From assembly GCF_965638725.1 (NCBI RefSeq), contig NC_134949.1, forward strand, positions 121,519,794 through 121,583,793: a stretch of 64,000 nt of DNA. Direction: 5' to 3'. The DNA is from Aptenodytes patagonicus (taxonomy: Eukaryota > Chordata > Aves > Sphenisciformes > Spheniscidae). The notes beneath the pieces were generated by a model. The model was given only the letters and a program-made list of their open reading frames with translations, was not told the DNA's origin and did no database searches. Positions 37,401 to 47,550 of the stretch are shown in pieces. The translations under genes were made by a program, and so were the position numbers. Within the stretch, counting starts at the first letter, position 1. Every line of letters begins with the position of its first letter.

Positions 37401-40400
37401 GCAAGGGCCGCCGGCGGCGGCGGGGGGCGCGGCCCTGTCGTTCTGCACCTCCCCGGGGGGCTCGCCCGGCCGCAGCGCTGAGTCACTGTGCGGGGCGGGC
37501 GGCGCGGTTCTCCCTTTCCCTCCTCCCCAGCGGCTGCGGAGGCCGGTGGGAGCCGCGGCCCCGCCGGCTGCGGCGGTGGGAGGGACGGGGGCTGTCGCTC
37601 TGGTGCCCCCGGGCCAGGCGGCGGGCGGCTGCCGCGAGGCTGGGCCCGCCGCCTACGGGGCGCCTCGGGCACCGCGGGGCGCCCCGCGTGCCCCAGCGCG
37701 GAGAGGGGGTGGGAGAGCGCTGGCGGGGCCGGCAGCGAGCGTGTGCCTTCTGCCCTGCTCGGGGTGTCAGCTGAGCTCGGCGCTGGTGCCGAGCCGGAGC
37801 CGGCCTCGATCTTCCTGCGGAGCTTGGCTTAGGCAGGTGTACTCTGCGCTGGGTAAAAAACTGGCTGGACGGCCGGGCCCAGAGAGTTGTGGTGAATGGA
37901 GTTACATCCAGTTGGCAGCTGGTCACGAGCGGTGTTCCCCAGGGCTCAGTTTTGGGGCCGATCTTGTTCAATATCTTTATCAATGATCTGGATGAGGGGA
38001 TCAAGTGCACCCTCAGTAAGTTTGCAGATGACACCAAGTTGGGCGGGAGTGTTGATCTGCTTGAGGGTAGGAAGGCTCTGCAGAGGGACCTGGACAGGCT
38101 GGATCGATGGGCCGAGGCCAACTGTATGAGGTTCAACAAGGCCAAGTGCTGGGTCCTGCACTTGGGTCACAACAACCCCATGCAGCGCTACAGGCTTGGG
38201 GAAGAGTGGCTGGGAAGCTGCCTGTTGGAAAAGGACCTGGGGGTGCTGGTCGACAGCCGGCTGAACATGAGCCGGCAGTGTGCCCAGGCGGCCAAGAAGG
38301 CCAATGGCATCCTGGCCTGTATCAGAAATAGTGTGGCCAGCAGGAGTAGGGAAGTGATCGTGCCCCTGTACTCGGCCCTGGTGAGGCCGCACCTTGAATA
38401 CTGTGTTCAGTTTTGGGCCCCTCACTACAAGAAGGACGTTGAGGTGCTGGAGTGTGTCCAGAGAAGGGCAATGAGGCTGGTGAGGGGTCTGGAGAACAAG
38501 CCTTATGAGGAGCAGCTGAGGGAACTGGGGTTGTTTAGCCTGGAGACAAGGAGGCTGAGGGGAGACCTCATTGCTCTCTACAACTGCCTGAAAGGAGGTT
38601 GTAGTGAGGTGGGTGTCGGTCTCTTCTCCCAAGTAACAAGTGATAGGATGAGAGGAAATGGCCTCAAGTTGTGCCAAGGGGAGGTTTAGATTGGATGTAA
38701 GGAAAAATTTCTTTACTGAAAGAGTGGTTAAACATTGGAAGAGGCTGCCCAGGGAAGTGGTTGAGTCCCCATCCCTGGAGGTATTTAAAGGATGAGTAGA
38801 TGAGGCGCTTGGGGACATGGTTTAGTGGGTGGTGGTGTTGGGTCAATGGTTGGACTCGATGATCTTAGAGGTCTTTTCCAACCTCAATGATTCTATGATT
38901 CTACCACTGTCGGAGTAGGGCTTAACGGAGGTGTGATTGCCAGACAGCCAGAGCTCTTCTAATGCTCCCAAGTGAGTTCTGCTCGGTAAAGAAGTTAGGA
39001 CTGCATGTGGGCAGTACTCCCTCTGTGGAGGAGGAATGGCTTCAGGGTTACTGGTGCTTCCAGGTGGAAGCATGTGATCGTTCTCAAAAGCAAGCAGTCG
39101 GATAAAAGGTGTTCTGTTTGCTTGTTGATACATAATAGGAAGAGTATATTTTAGGTGGCTAAATAAATGCAGCCGTTCTGTGAAATGCTGTATTGCCATA
39201 TAGAATCAGTGTAGGAGAGTAATCATTCATGTCTTGGTAGCCGAACTTGTAGTGGAGTCTCTAGTGCTTCCTGTTGACTAGGAAGCTTCACTTGCCGCAA
39301 GACTGTTTAATGCTGTAGTCGTTTTGGTGGTAATAAATTCTCTCCATTAAAGGGCAATGGACCAGTGAAAGTTACTGGAAGAATCAGTGGCTTGACTGAT
39401 GGACAGCATGGCTTCCACGTCCATGAATTTGGGGACAACACAAATGGTAAGATGTCTATCCAAGCTTTTGAGTTACAGCTGTAATGCGATTGCTCAGCTT
39501 TAAAGAGCTTCTTTGAGTGTTGCAGCAGCAAGTAGTATAGGTGTACTTGGGTCTCATGACTGCAGATCTGTGTTAAGAAATGGTGTTATTTCCTAAGGAA
39601 TTGCTTCCTCCCATTTAATACTTTGAACATGTTTAGGCTGGTGTTCAAGCTCTGATATCAAGTGCTAACCTAAATATTTTGGTAACCTAGTGTTAAGAAA
39701 TAAGAAAGCCTTCAACTGAGCCTGAAGTTCTAGAATGAGTAATCTTACTTTATTGAGCTTGTAAGTCTGTAGTAGGTTACTTAACTCCAAAGGATTAGTA
39801 GAACATCTAACAGGAGAGTAGCTACTTCATCGTTAGTGACTTCACTTCCTCTGGCTATAGGAGGACTACCTTGGTGTGTACTGTATAAGCAACAGATTTA
39901 AACTGGCTACTGCAAAAAAAAAATCTACTTTTGATGGCTGCGTTCTGTTTCAGGGTGTACCAGTGCAGGTCCTCACTTCAATCCTGAAGGCAAGCAGCAT
40001 GGTGGACCAAGTGATGCAGAAAGGTGAGTTTAATGTGCCTGGCTTCTTACTGGGTAGCTACTCCATGCAGCAGCCATCTAAGTGCTGCTTTGTGCTTGAG
40101 AGGCCACTTCATGACTGATGCTAGGACAATACCAGAAGAATTCCTGAGGACTTCTAGGGTCAGTTAACAAAGGCTCTAATAACTGTACGGCGATTTGTTA
40201 AGCACCTTGGCTCCAAGAGTATAGGTAAAATGTAGTCTTTGGGACATACTCTTGGTTTTTATCATAGCTTGGGGGGAGGAGGAAATAAAGGCTCTTAGTG
40301 AGTGAAGGTTCCTCAGGGTATGAGTGGGGAGAGTTCATGTGTTAAAGCCTTATTTGGTCTGTGGTGATTTGCTTCTGTTTCGGGGCCAGCTTTTGACAAT

Positions 40401-43400
40401 AGGGGCCCTAAACTGTCAGTTGTTGAGCTGTATGCAGGCTTGTCATGTGGCAGATCAGGATCATCAATGGAAGGTACTGAAGCTTCAGGGGAGACTGCAA
40501 GATCAATACAAAGCTGTGTGTGCCTAGGCATGGTGGCTTTTCATTGAGTTTGCTGGGCTGTTCTTATCCTGTTAGCTTAGGTACCATACTACCTACATAC
40601 AGTATGTAGTCCTTAAGGGTTGTGTGCGCTCTGTGTAAGTACAGGGTCTGATGCTTATGCTGAATATCTCTGCACCTCAGCGGGAGCTCAGACCTCATTC
40701 TTCTCCTGGAAACAGTTTTCGTAGTCCAGTTACCTTCAGGGAGCCCTTGTGTGCCTGAGACCTGATGTCTGAGCTGATTGGGTTCAGAGACTGGGAGGGG
40801 GCCGCACAAGAGCTGAAGCGAGTGGAGCTAGGAGCAAGTGTAAAAGATGAGCTGGTCTTGCACAGGTAGGGTCTGGACCAGCACTGTGACCAACTTGGCA
40901 TTGTGATTAGCTTTTGAATGCTCAGTTTATGTCTAACTGCACCTTCTGTGACTGATAAATTTGTACCTGAGTGATCGGTTGCATGCCAGACCAAGCAAGC
41001 TGGCTGCTAGCCAGCTGTCTGGATGACGGAGCACCATGAAATGGTGTGCTCATGGGCTTCACAGGCAGCCAGCTGCTCCAGTGCTAAAGGGCAAAACTGC
41101 ATGAATATCATGGCTTCTGCTGGTTCTGCTTGTCAAATCCTGCTGCTAGTGTAACCTGCCTGCTCAGGCAGCTGTAGGCTGGGGAATTCCTTAGGGGGGG
41201 GTGAGAACTAGATCATGCTTTTATCAGTGTAGATTTGAAACAATTGGACTGAAGCTTCCTGGAAGCTTAAATCAAGCAAATTCCTAAAGGGAAAACTGTC
41301 CTTGACCTGATTTCATAGGACTTGGTCAAAAATATGAAATTGGTGCTATGCTGTCTAAGAAGCTGGTAGTCAGCATTCAGCCAGCTGAGCTGGCCGCCCT
41401 GCATGCATGGAGAGTTTTAGAAACAAGTTGGTATTCAAGGTTCTGAATCTGGATAGAAGAGTCTTGCAGAACATCATCATCAACTTGTCTTTTGAGTGAA
41501 TGTTTTGTTTGGGGCAGATGTGTAGGAAACAATACACTGGAATGTCCAGAAGTTTAGTGAAAACTGAACTGCTTGAGGCTTAATTCTTAAGGGAAGTCCT
41601 AGCGGAGATCTAGCTCCAATTAAAAACTGTGTGGTAGAGTATAGTGCCAAGTGTATGGGGGAAATGCCAAGGAAACTTGAATAGTCATCCCTGGTACTGG
41701 TTAGAACTTAGCTAGCACTTAATGCATCCCCTTTGACCTGTCACTTGACAAACTGCTTTTACTAATCCTATTTAAACCTGAAGACTGCAGCTGCTTGTGG
41801 AATAGCTGATTCGTGATAGACATTAAAAGCTCTTAAGAATAGTGGCAGTGTTTACACCAAACCTTGTGTGTGCAGGAAAGGCTTTCACCTAATTTGAGAG
41901 ACCTTCTTTGAGCAGAGGGAGATGCCATCAGCATGGAGGAATTCTTGGCTATGAGTTGTGCCCTGTTGGCTTGGCTTGTTAGGGAGTGATGGTGTTTCTT
42001 TCCCCAAAGTTGATTAACCTTCCAGTTTCAGGTTCTACCTAGGACTGAATTTTAATCATCCCTTGAACCAAAGGAGTTAAAATAGTGGAAGTGTTCAGGA
42101 TTGACTGGTGGTGGTAAATGAGGGCATATGTGCTGTTTAAGATTAGATGGTGGAGTACTTGAGTGTAGTGACTATGGGTATTGTATTGGCCAGGCCATCA
42201 CTTAGAAGAGCTTTCAATTTAACCAAGTTTTCTATGAGTTTCTCTGTGTCTTTGTGTAGGCACGTGGGAGACCTTGGCAATGTGATGGCTGAAGGAGGAG
42301 TGGCGGAAGTGGAAATGGAAGACTGCATCATTTCTCTCAGCGGACCACACAGCATCATTGGACGTACCATGGTGGTAAGTGTCTTGGCACCTACTTGGGT
42401 GCTTTAAGGAACTCTAGAGCAATCTTGCCAGCAAGCGGAGACTCTTTCTGATGCTGGAGGCCAGTCCCTGGTGTTTAAGAACTTGTAGTGCAAGATTTCC
42501 CATGTGGGGAGTTCTTTGAAGCCTTGCCTGAAAGTCCTCTGTATATTAGTATGGCACTTCACTGCCATGAGATCTTAATTTTCTGCCTGCCTTCCAAAGA
42601 TGTTCCTTTCCATTTAACTTTGCCTCTTCCAGCTGTGAGTGATTAAAGCAACCGGATCTGAGGAAGGAAGTGGCAGTCTGGCACAAATGCCATCACTGAA
42701 AGGCATGGCAACGGGCGCTTCAGGGCACCGTTCACTAGTACTGGTCTGGTAGCTGCTGGTGTAACTTGTGCCATGGCACCCCTGGGAAGGAGGGAGGCAG
42801 AGGCTGAGTGGACTTGGCCACAGAGGAGCGTTGTCAGTCTTGCTCCCCTTGGGACTCCAGCGTGTGCTGAGATCACTCTGCTCCTGCATTAAATGGGCTT
42901 GGACTGATGGCCCAGGAGCAGGGAGATGTGTTGTGTAGCACTTCAGATGGCGCGGCCGAGGCACTGCACCCTTGGTGCAGCGGTCAGCCTTGTGTTGTAA
43001 GGGTGACCTTGAATGTCAAGTCCAAGCTTGCTCTTGGACTAGTAATGACTTTTTGAAACATGGGGTTTTGGTGACTTCCGGTTGAAACAAATTCAGCTGA
43101 AGGCAGCTCCTCTTTCTAGAGAAGTCTAGTCTTAAGTTTTTGGCATTGAGTATCAATTTGGCATCCAGCATTACATGATTACAGTATTACAATAGGTTCT
43201 CTGTTGTGTAACACCTGCTGGTAGCTGGCAATGCTGCTTCTCACTGCTGCTACTAATGAGTAGTGAAAACTGTTGATTTGCTGTGCAATAACATGAATTA
43301 AGGTACCTTCAATTCTCTTCTAGGTCCATGAAAAATGCGATGACCTGGGTAGAGGGGGAGATAATGAGAGCAAATTAACTGGAAATGCTGGACCTCGTTT

Positions 43401-43434
43401 AGCTTGTGGTGTAATTGGAATAGCGAAGAGCTAA
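37326..43434 (+). CDS. SOD1: Cu/Zn superoxide dismutase (SOD1), five coding exons
   Basis: Five exons (37326-37400, 39353-39446, 39954-40023, 42260-42374, 43324-43434) join to 465 bases, coding 154 residues, the length of chicken SOD1. The enzyme is a cytosolic homodimer that dismutates superoxide to hydrogen peroxide and oxygen. All active-site residues are present in this numbering: copper ligands H47, H49, H64 and H120; zinc ligands H64, H72, H81 and D84; the electrostatic-guide arginine R143; and the disulfide pair C58/C146. Exon sizes 2 to 4 (94, 70, 115) match the human exons apart from single codons. All introns are GT-AG except intron 1, which begins with GC. Introns are 1952, 507, 2236 and 949 bases; intron 1 contains a CR1. 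Compared with the usual sequence, cysteines are shifted: C102 and C123 are present and a serine sits at 111. The start is fixed by homology, Kozak context and the promoter. Confidence 0.97.
37850..38903 (+). mobile_element. CR1 LINE insertion in SOD1 intron 1, long open RT segment
   Basis: A 5'-truncated CR1 in the sense orientation lies 450 bases downstream of SOD1 exon 1. A single frame stays open from the truncation point to 38689. It encodes the RT palm with [20 protein letters not shown] and the catalytic F-A-D-D (near 38025-38036), and the C-terminal domain with SRSREV and LVRPHLEYC. One frameshift or stop then separates the last about 60 codons. The 3' end carries the CR1 terminal 8-mer ATTCTATG and a partial second copy (38890-38903). 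It is much less decayed than the copy at 14.7 kb, so the insertion is comparatively recent, but it lacks ORF1, the endonuclease and the 5' RT and cannot be autonomous. Confidence 0.93.
39353..39446 (+). CDS. SOD1: SOD1 coding exon 2
   Basis: Encodes residues 26-56 plus the first base of codon 57, including the copper-binding FHVHEFGD segment. The acceptor is CCATTAAAG (AG at 39351-39352) and the donor is GTAAGA. One codon is missing relative to the human exon, near its beginning, as in chicken. Confidence 0.96.
39954..40023 (+). CDS. SOD1: SOD1 coding exon 3
   Basis: Seventy bases encode residues 57-80 with C58, the bridging H64 and the zinc ligand H72. The acceptor is TGTTTCAG and the donor is GTGAGT. 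Residue 76 is Ser where human and chicken have Lys. Confidence 0.96.
42260..42374 (+). CDS. SOD1: SOD1 coding exon 4
   Basis: Encodes residues 81-118 with zinc ligands H81 and D84. The acceptor is TTTGTGTAG and the donor is GTAAGT. It carries an unusual Cys at 102 and a Ser at 111, where many vertebrate SOD1 proteins have Ser and Cys respectively. Confidence 0.96.
43324..43434 (+). CDS. SOD1: SOD1 coding exon 5
   Basis: Encodes residues 119-154 and the TAA stop at 43432-43434. It includes copper ligand H120, the electrostatic loop with R143 and the disulfide Cys C146. The acceptor is CTCTTCTAG. An extra Cys is seen at position 123. Confidence 0.96.
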   Translation, partial: VHEKCDDLGRGGDNESKLTGNAGPRLACGVIGIAKS

Positions 43435-43671
43435 GTATTGTACCTGAAATGCTTGAGATGACAGTGATAAGTGGGCTGTATTTCATTGCAAATGCTGTAC
43501 TTGCCCTTCCTTGTGCAAGCAAAAGATTTACCACTTAATCTCACTACTACTCTGCATTCTCAGTATCACTTAAACTGGTGGAGACTGACAATTTTGTATG
43601 ATGTATATTGTAATTGAAGTGACCCTGATGGGATGTCTCTGTAGTATTCTGCTAAAGCATCTGCTGTAACC

Positions 43672-43677
43672 ATTAAA
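43672..43677 (+). terminator. SOD1: SOD1 proximal polyadenylation signal ATTAAA
   Basis: ATTAAA lies 237 bases after the stop codon. It is followed about 30 bases later by a GU-rich element (TGTTTTGTGT), the usual arrangement of a functional poly(A) site. Confidence 0.7.
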
Positions 43678-43891
43678 TATAATCTTCAGTAACTGGAACT
43701 CCTGTTTTGTGTAATGGAAGACATGTAGTAGTGACCATATCCTGAACACCAAAACTTCTCGTGCACTGTGTGATTTGGAGGACTAGCCTTATGAGCTCTA
43801 GCAAGTCTACTCACCAAAGAGCAGTGGGCACTGTATGTATTGGGGCTTCCTCCTGGTGAAGTCGCAGCGCTTGTAGGTTTCAAACTTGTGT

Positions 43892-43897
43892 AATAAA
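43892..43897 (+). terminator. SOD1: SOD1 distal polyadenylation signal AATAAA
   Basis: A canonical AATAAA lies 220 bases downstream of the proximal signal and is followed by a U/GU-rich stretch near 43917-43930. This mirrors the two human SOD1 mRNAs of about 0.7 and 0.9 kb. Confidence 0.75.
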
Positions 43898-44945
43898 CTT
43901 GCTGGGCAAATACACCTTGGTCTTGCTGTCTATAAAAACAAGCAAACAAAAGAAACCCCTACCTGCTGATAGGCTAACATGAAAAGTGGGCCTGGACTTC
44001 ATCAAGTCAGTAGTTAATTTGTGAGACACCGACAGCACCCAAGTTGCTTCCAGCCAGTAACCCTGGAACAACTAAGACCCGAGACCAGTCAGTGTGCAAG
44101 TAACAAAGTTTGTCCTATGTTTTCCTGGGGCAGAACCCCCTGTTCCGTGGTAATAACCTGACACCCTCTGCACATTACAGCCAGGGGTTTTATGTACCGA
44201 AGGAGGACTGCTGCTTTGCAGAAATACCTTCTTGCTGTAAAATGTAATGGTGTGTTGATGCTTGTGGCACTCACATGTGACTGCAAAGCATGCCTGTGTG
44301 TGCGCATGGTGGGGGAAGCCTTAAGCATGTAGAAAGGTCTGGCTCCAATGTGTGTCCTTGTGCCTTGTCCGGGCCTCTGGCTGTGTGGCTTGGATTGTTG
44401 TGGGCAGGTGTGCAGTGGAAGTCTGAATGTGCTGGTGAAGACGACAACTTTTTTTTTTTTTCAAGCTATGCAGGAGTGTGTTGTGTGGAACAGGTCTTTC
44501 CTTACAAAGGATTTACATAGCCAGAAGTTCTGTATTTGATTTCATAAAGCTGTTCAGCAGTGTCATCACTGTACACTAATGCCAGCTTTCGTTATTTTCT
44601 TGTATGTACCTCTTAAACACAGATTTCCAAGTCTTTTAATAGAGAAAATTATGAATTTTAATGAAGACTTGTATCAACATTCCTTTATCTTGTACATAAG
44701 AGATACTGATGCAAGTAGTTGGTTGTAGTGTCTAGACACCCAGACTCCAGTGTAGTGTGTTACAAATGGAATGGCTTTTGGTAGTGTAGCAAGAATACTG
44801 TAAAAACACTTTAAACTTACATTCACTGCAGGTGGCAAACAATTGCGTGTAGTCTCTACCCACCTGTACCTCTTGCAGTGGATTAGTCTATGCTCTGATG
44901 CAGCAGAATTAGGACAGTGATGGCATCTTCCGGCTCCCTCCTTAA

Positions 44946-44959
44946 GCACCAGGGGGTGC
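44946..44959 (+). promoter_or_regulatory. CTCF-like motif between convergent genes
   Basis: GCACCAGGGGGTGC closely resembles the CTCF core CCACCAGGGGGCGC, with substitutions near its ends. It sits about midway between the 3' ends of SOD1 and SCAF4, so an insulating or looping role is conceivable. Motif evidence only. Confidence 0.35.
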
Positions 44960-45683
44960 GGAACGCTGAACACCCACAAATACCACCATCACCTCTGTGT
45001 TTCAGAAGTTCAGAGGACAGTTATGTCGGCTCCCCTTTCCCTAAGGGGGAAAACCAGCAGGTACCTGTCTACTGTAGGTCGAGCTGTAGTGGAACAGGAG
45101 CTCTGGCAGCTCTGTGGCTTGCCTCCCCTCCCAGCCGTTCCCAGCGCTGAACCTTGCTGCTTTGGAAGCCTGGTACGCGGGGACCTGGACTTTCAAACCT
45201 GTTTTCTCTTGTTGGGATAAATGTCTGATGGCACGCTAGCCTAGAAGTCAGCGCTGTACTGAAGGATGTAGAAGTAGCGCTCGGTTTACGTACAAGTCAT
45301 TGTAACTAGCAGGCACAGGCTCAATAACCAAGGTGTTAACTGCGTTAACGCGGTATTGTCTTTATCAGTAATGGATGCTTGCACTGAGCTAATTGATCTT
45401 CCAGTGCAAATTCGCGGCTTATTTTAAAGCCAGAAATTTGGTAGTTGTACAAGGGTGGGATACAGTTACTCTGGTGATGCTGTAAAGATGATGCATCGCC
45501 AGTAGGTCTGTTATGCAATTACTGCTTCAGGAGGCAGCAAGAAAACTGTTCTGCAAAGGACGTCCAAAGTTTGCGTAGGCTTTGTTTTCCATTTCCTAAA
45601 AAGGGAAATGGAGAGAATGTGAGGTGGCATTTGTGTGAACAGGTAAGCCTTCCGTCTCGTTCATTCTTGTCTTCAAATCTTTT

Positions 45684-45689
45684 AATAAA
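45684..45689 (+). terminator. Additional plus-strand AATAAA downstream of SOD1
   Basis: AATAAA occurs about 2.25 kb after the SOD1 stop and 200 bases before the distal SCAF4 end. It could serve as a fail-safe end for read-through from SOD1; no transcript evidence is available. Confidence 0.25.
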
Positions 45690-45893
45690 GTGTATTCATT
45701 TAAAAAATCCTACCTCCTTATGGAATTATGGCAGTTTTTACTAAGACGAGTCTTAAACGTAAGACGGAAACGTCCGGCTTTGTATGAAGAACGTTAGTTC
45801 CGCTGGCCCAGCATGAAACAAACATTAAGGACACAGGTTTTAACACATGGAAGCTGAATTCACTACAAGTATGTAAACAGGTTTTTTTCTCTC

Positions 45894-45899
45894 TTTATT
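45894..45899 (-). terminator. SCAF4: Distal SCAF4 polyadenylation signal
   Basis: The minus strand reads AATAAA here, about 1.65 kb after the stop codon. It is the last strong hexamer before the SOD1 side of the gap. Confidence 0.4.
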
Positions 45900-47202
45900 C
45901 TGCTATTGCAAGAACATAAAAATATATGTCCTCTCCCCAGTCCATAACTCCACATTTGCTTTCCCACCCCTCCTCCCTCCCCCAGAAAAAAATCCCTCTG
46001 CCGCAGAGCAGCTATGAAAAGGTACTGATGTAAGAAAGCAGCTGCCCTTCGCTTCGGGGGGGGGGAAAAAAAAAACAACCTTAAAAGTAGAACACACCTG
46101 CATCGAGGAGAAAAAAAAAATAAAATTAAATATGCACAGGATTCACACAGTTTTTCCACCCGGCTTCTAGAGTTAAACAAGCTTCAACTGAAGGCCTGGT
46201 ACCACCCGAGCCCGGCAGCCTGGTGCCCTCCAAGCGATCGATGAGCGAGTACGTTTAAGGGCAGAACTGCCAGGGCTCCGACTCCGCTCAGTACAACGCG
46301 GCCGCCTTCCAAAACCGGTTGCGCCTGAAGGGCCGACCACCAAGAGCTAGTATTTGCCCTCTCAAAATTACTGAAGTGATAGGGGGAGAAGATGGTAAAA
46401 CTTACACGCGTACAGGAAAACGCACTCTCTGTCCATCAGGCCGGTAGGTACACCACTAGGCGGGTAAAAATTTTAAACCTACCTCTTGCAGGATTACAGG
46501 AGGTGGACATCGTTAACTCAGACAACAGTAGCAGCCCAGACTTGCGCGAATGAAGAGGCAGCCTTTCAAAATCCTCGAGCACCCTCCCGCCCCCCTTCCT
46601 TTTCCCAGCCCCATTTAAAAAAAAATAGGTTAGCGTTTTATGTCGTGTTTTGGCGTCTTTGATTTCTCTTTCACCCCGCTTTCCAAAAAGCATCAATGGA
46701 CAACAAGTACAAAAGATGCTGAACCGGCGTGCTTCCTAGCCCACCACACACAGTAATTTTAAAACATCACAAGCAGAGCAGACTAAATATGTCTGAGGGT
46801 GTCCACTTCTTTTTAAAAAAAAGGCTAATCAGGGCAACAGTTACCACAGAACCAGTTGGAGGGGGGAAAAAAAAGGAAAAAAAAAATCGATTGCATTGCA
46901 AACACTACACAGTTAACTCTTCAATTAACATTTTAAAACCACTAACTTGTTACCTAGTCTGGTCAAGTAATCATTAAAATGCAGCAACCTAAAAATCAAG
47001 ATGACTATTACAAATAAAAATTTGCTTCTGTGAATAGCTACACAAACAGATGTCTTTCTTTTAACAAATATAAACAAAGCAGTCTAATTTAGACTCCAGT
47101 ACAGCGTTAACAGTTCAAACTTTAAGATGTTGAACACTCCTTTTCCACTTCAGTGCAGCGTAGGAAGAATAGCACACGTTAAAGTTTGTTACGAAAATAG
47201 AG

Positions 47203-47208
47203 TTTATT
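47203..47208 (-). terminator. SCAF4: Proximal SCAF4 polyadenylation signal
   Basis: The minus strand reads TTTTAATAAACT, with AATAAA about 345 bases after the stop codon. Use of this site would give a short 3' UTR. Confidence 0.5.
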
Positions 47209-47550
47209 AAAAACACATCCCTATTGTTTTGAGGAGCTTTCACCGTTACCTTTTCTTAAATTAAAAAAAAAATAGAAAGCACTTCTACTTCTGATTTGTA
47301 AACTTTTTAAAGTCAAAACTTTAAAAAAGTTACAGCAAAAATGGGTAATATTTTAATCATATCTTCAGTATTTCATGTTATGTTGTGGCTATTTTAAATA
47401 GAAGGGAAGCAATCAAATTGCTTACGATTCCCCACCAACTACCGAGGGGCTGTGATATAAGCAGAAGCAAATATAATACAGCAGACTGTACAACTCTAAA
47501 GCTCTACACTCCAACAAATGTCACTGTCGTCTTTCGACAACTTCCAGTCT

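Larger units (their letters stand above)
43435..43915 (+). other. SOD1: SOD1 3' UTR with two alternative ends
   Basis: The untranslated region runs from the stop codon past a first poly(A) signal (ATTAAA, 43672-43677) to a second (AATAAA, 43892-43897). The predicted 3' UTR is about 255 or 475 bases. Confidence 0.75.
43920..45880. other. Tail-to-tail intergenic gap between SOD1 and SCAF4
   Basis: No gene is recognised. It contains a T12 run near 44450-44461, a CTCF-like motif at 44946-44959 and a further plus-strand AATAAA at 45684-45689. Only short frames are present. Confidence 0.5.
45880..47550 (-). other. SCAF4: SCAF4 3' UTR (distal end uncertain)
   Basis: This sequence follows the SCAF4 stop codon on the minus strand. 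Poly(A) hexamers (TTTATT on the plus strand) occur at 47203-47208 and 45894-45899, predicting 3' UTRs of about 0.36 or 1.67 kb. The stretch is AT-rich with A/T homopolymers and a G10-A10 tract at about 46057-46076. No coding frame is recognised in it. Confidence 0.5.

Noticed and set aside
36905..37832. Frames of 100-162 codons around SOD1 exon 1 on both strands
   Set aside because: They are GC-driven shadows of the promoter, exon 1 and the start of intron 1; the real frame is the SOD1 one.
37483..38818. Minus-strand frames of 220 and 290 codons across the CR1
   Set aside because: They are the complement of the CR1 reverse transcriptase coding strand and do not resemble a protein of their own.
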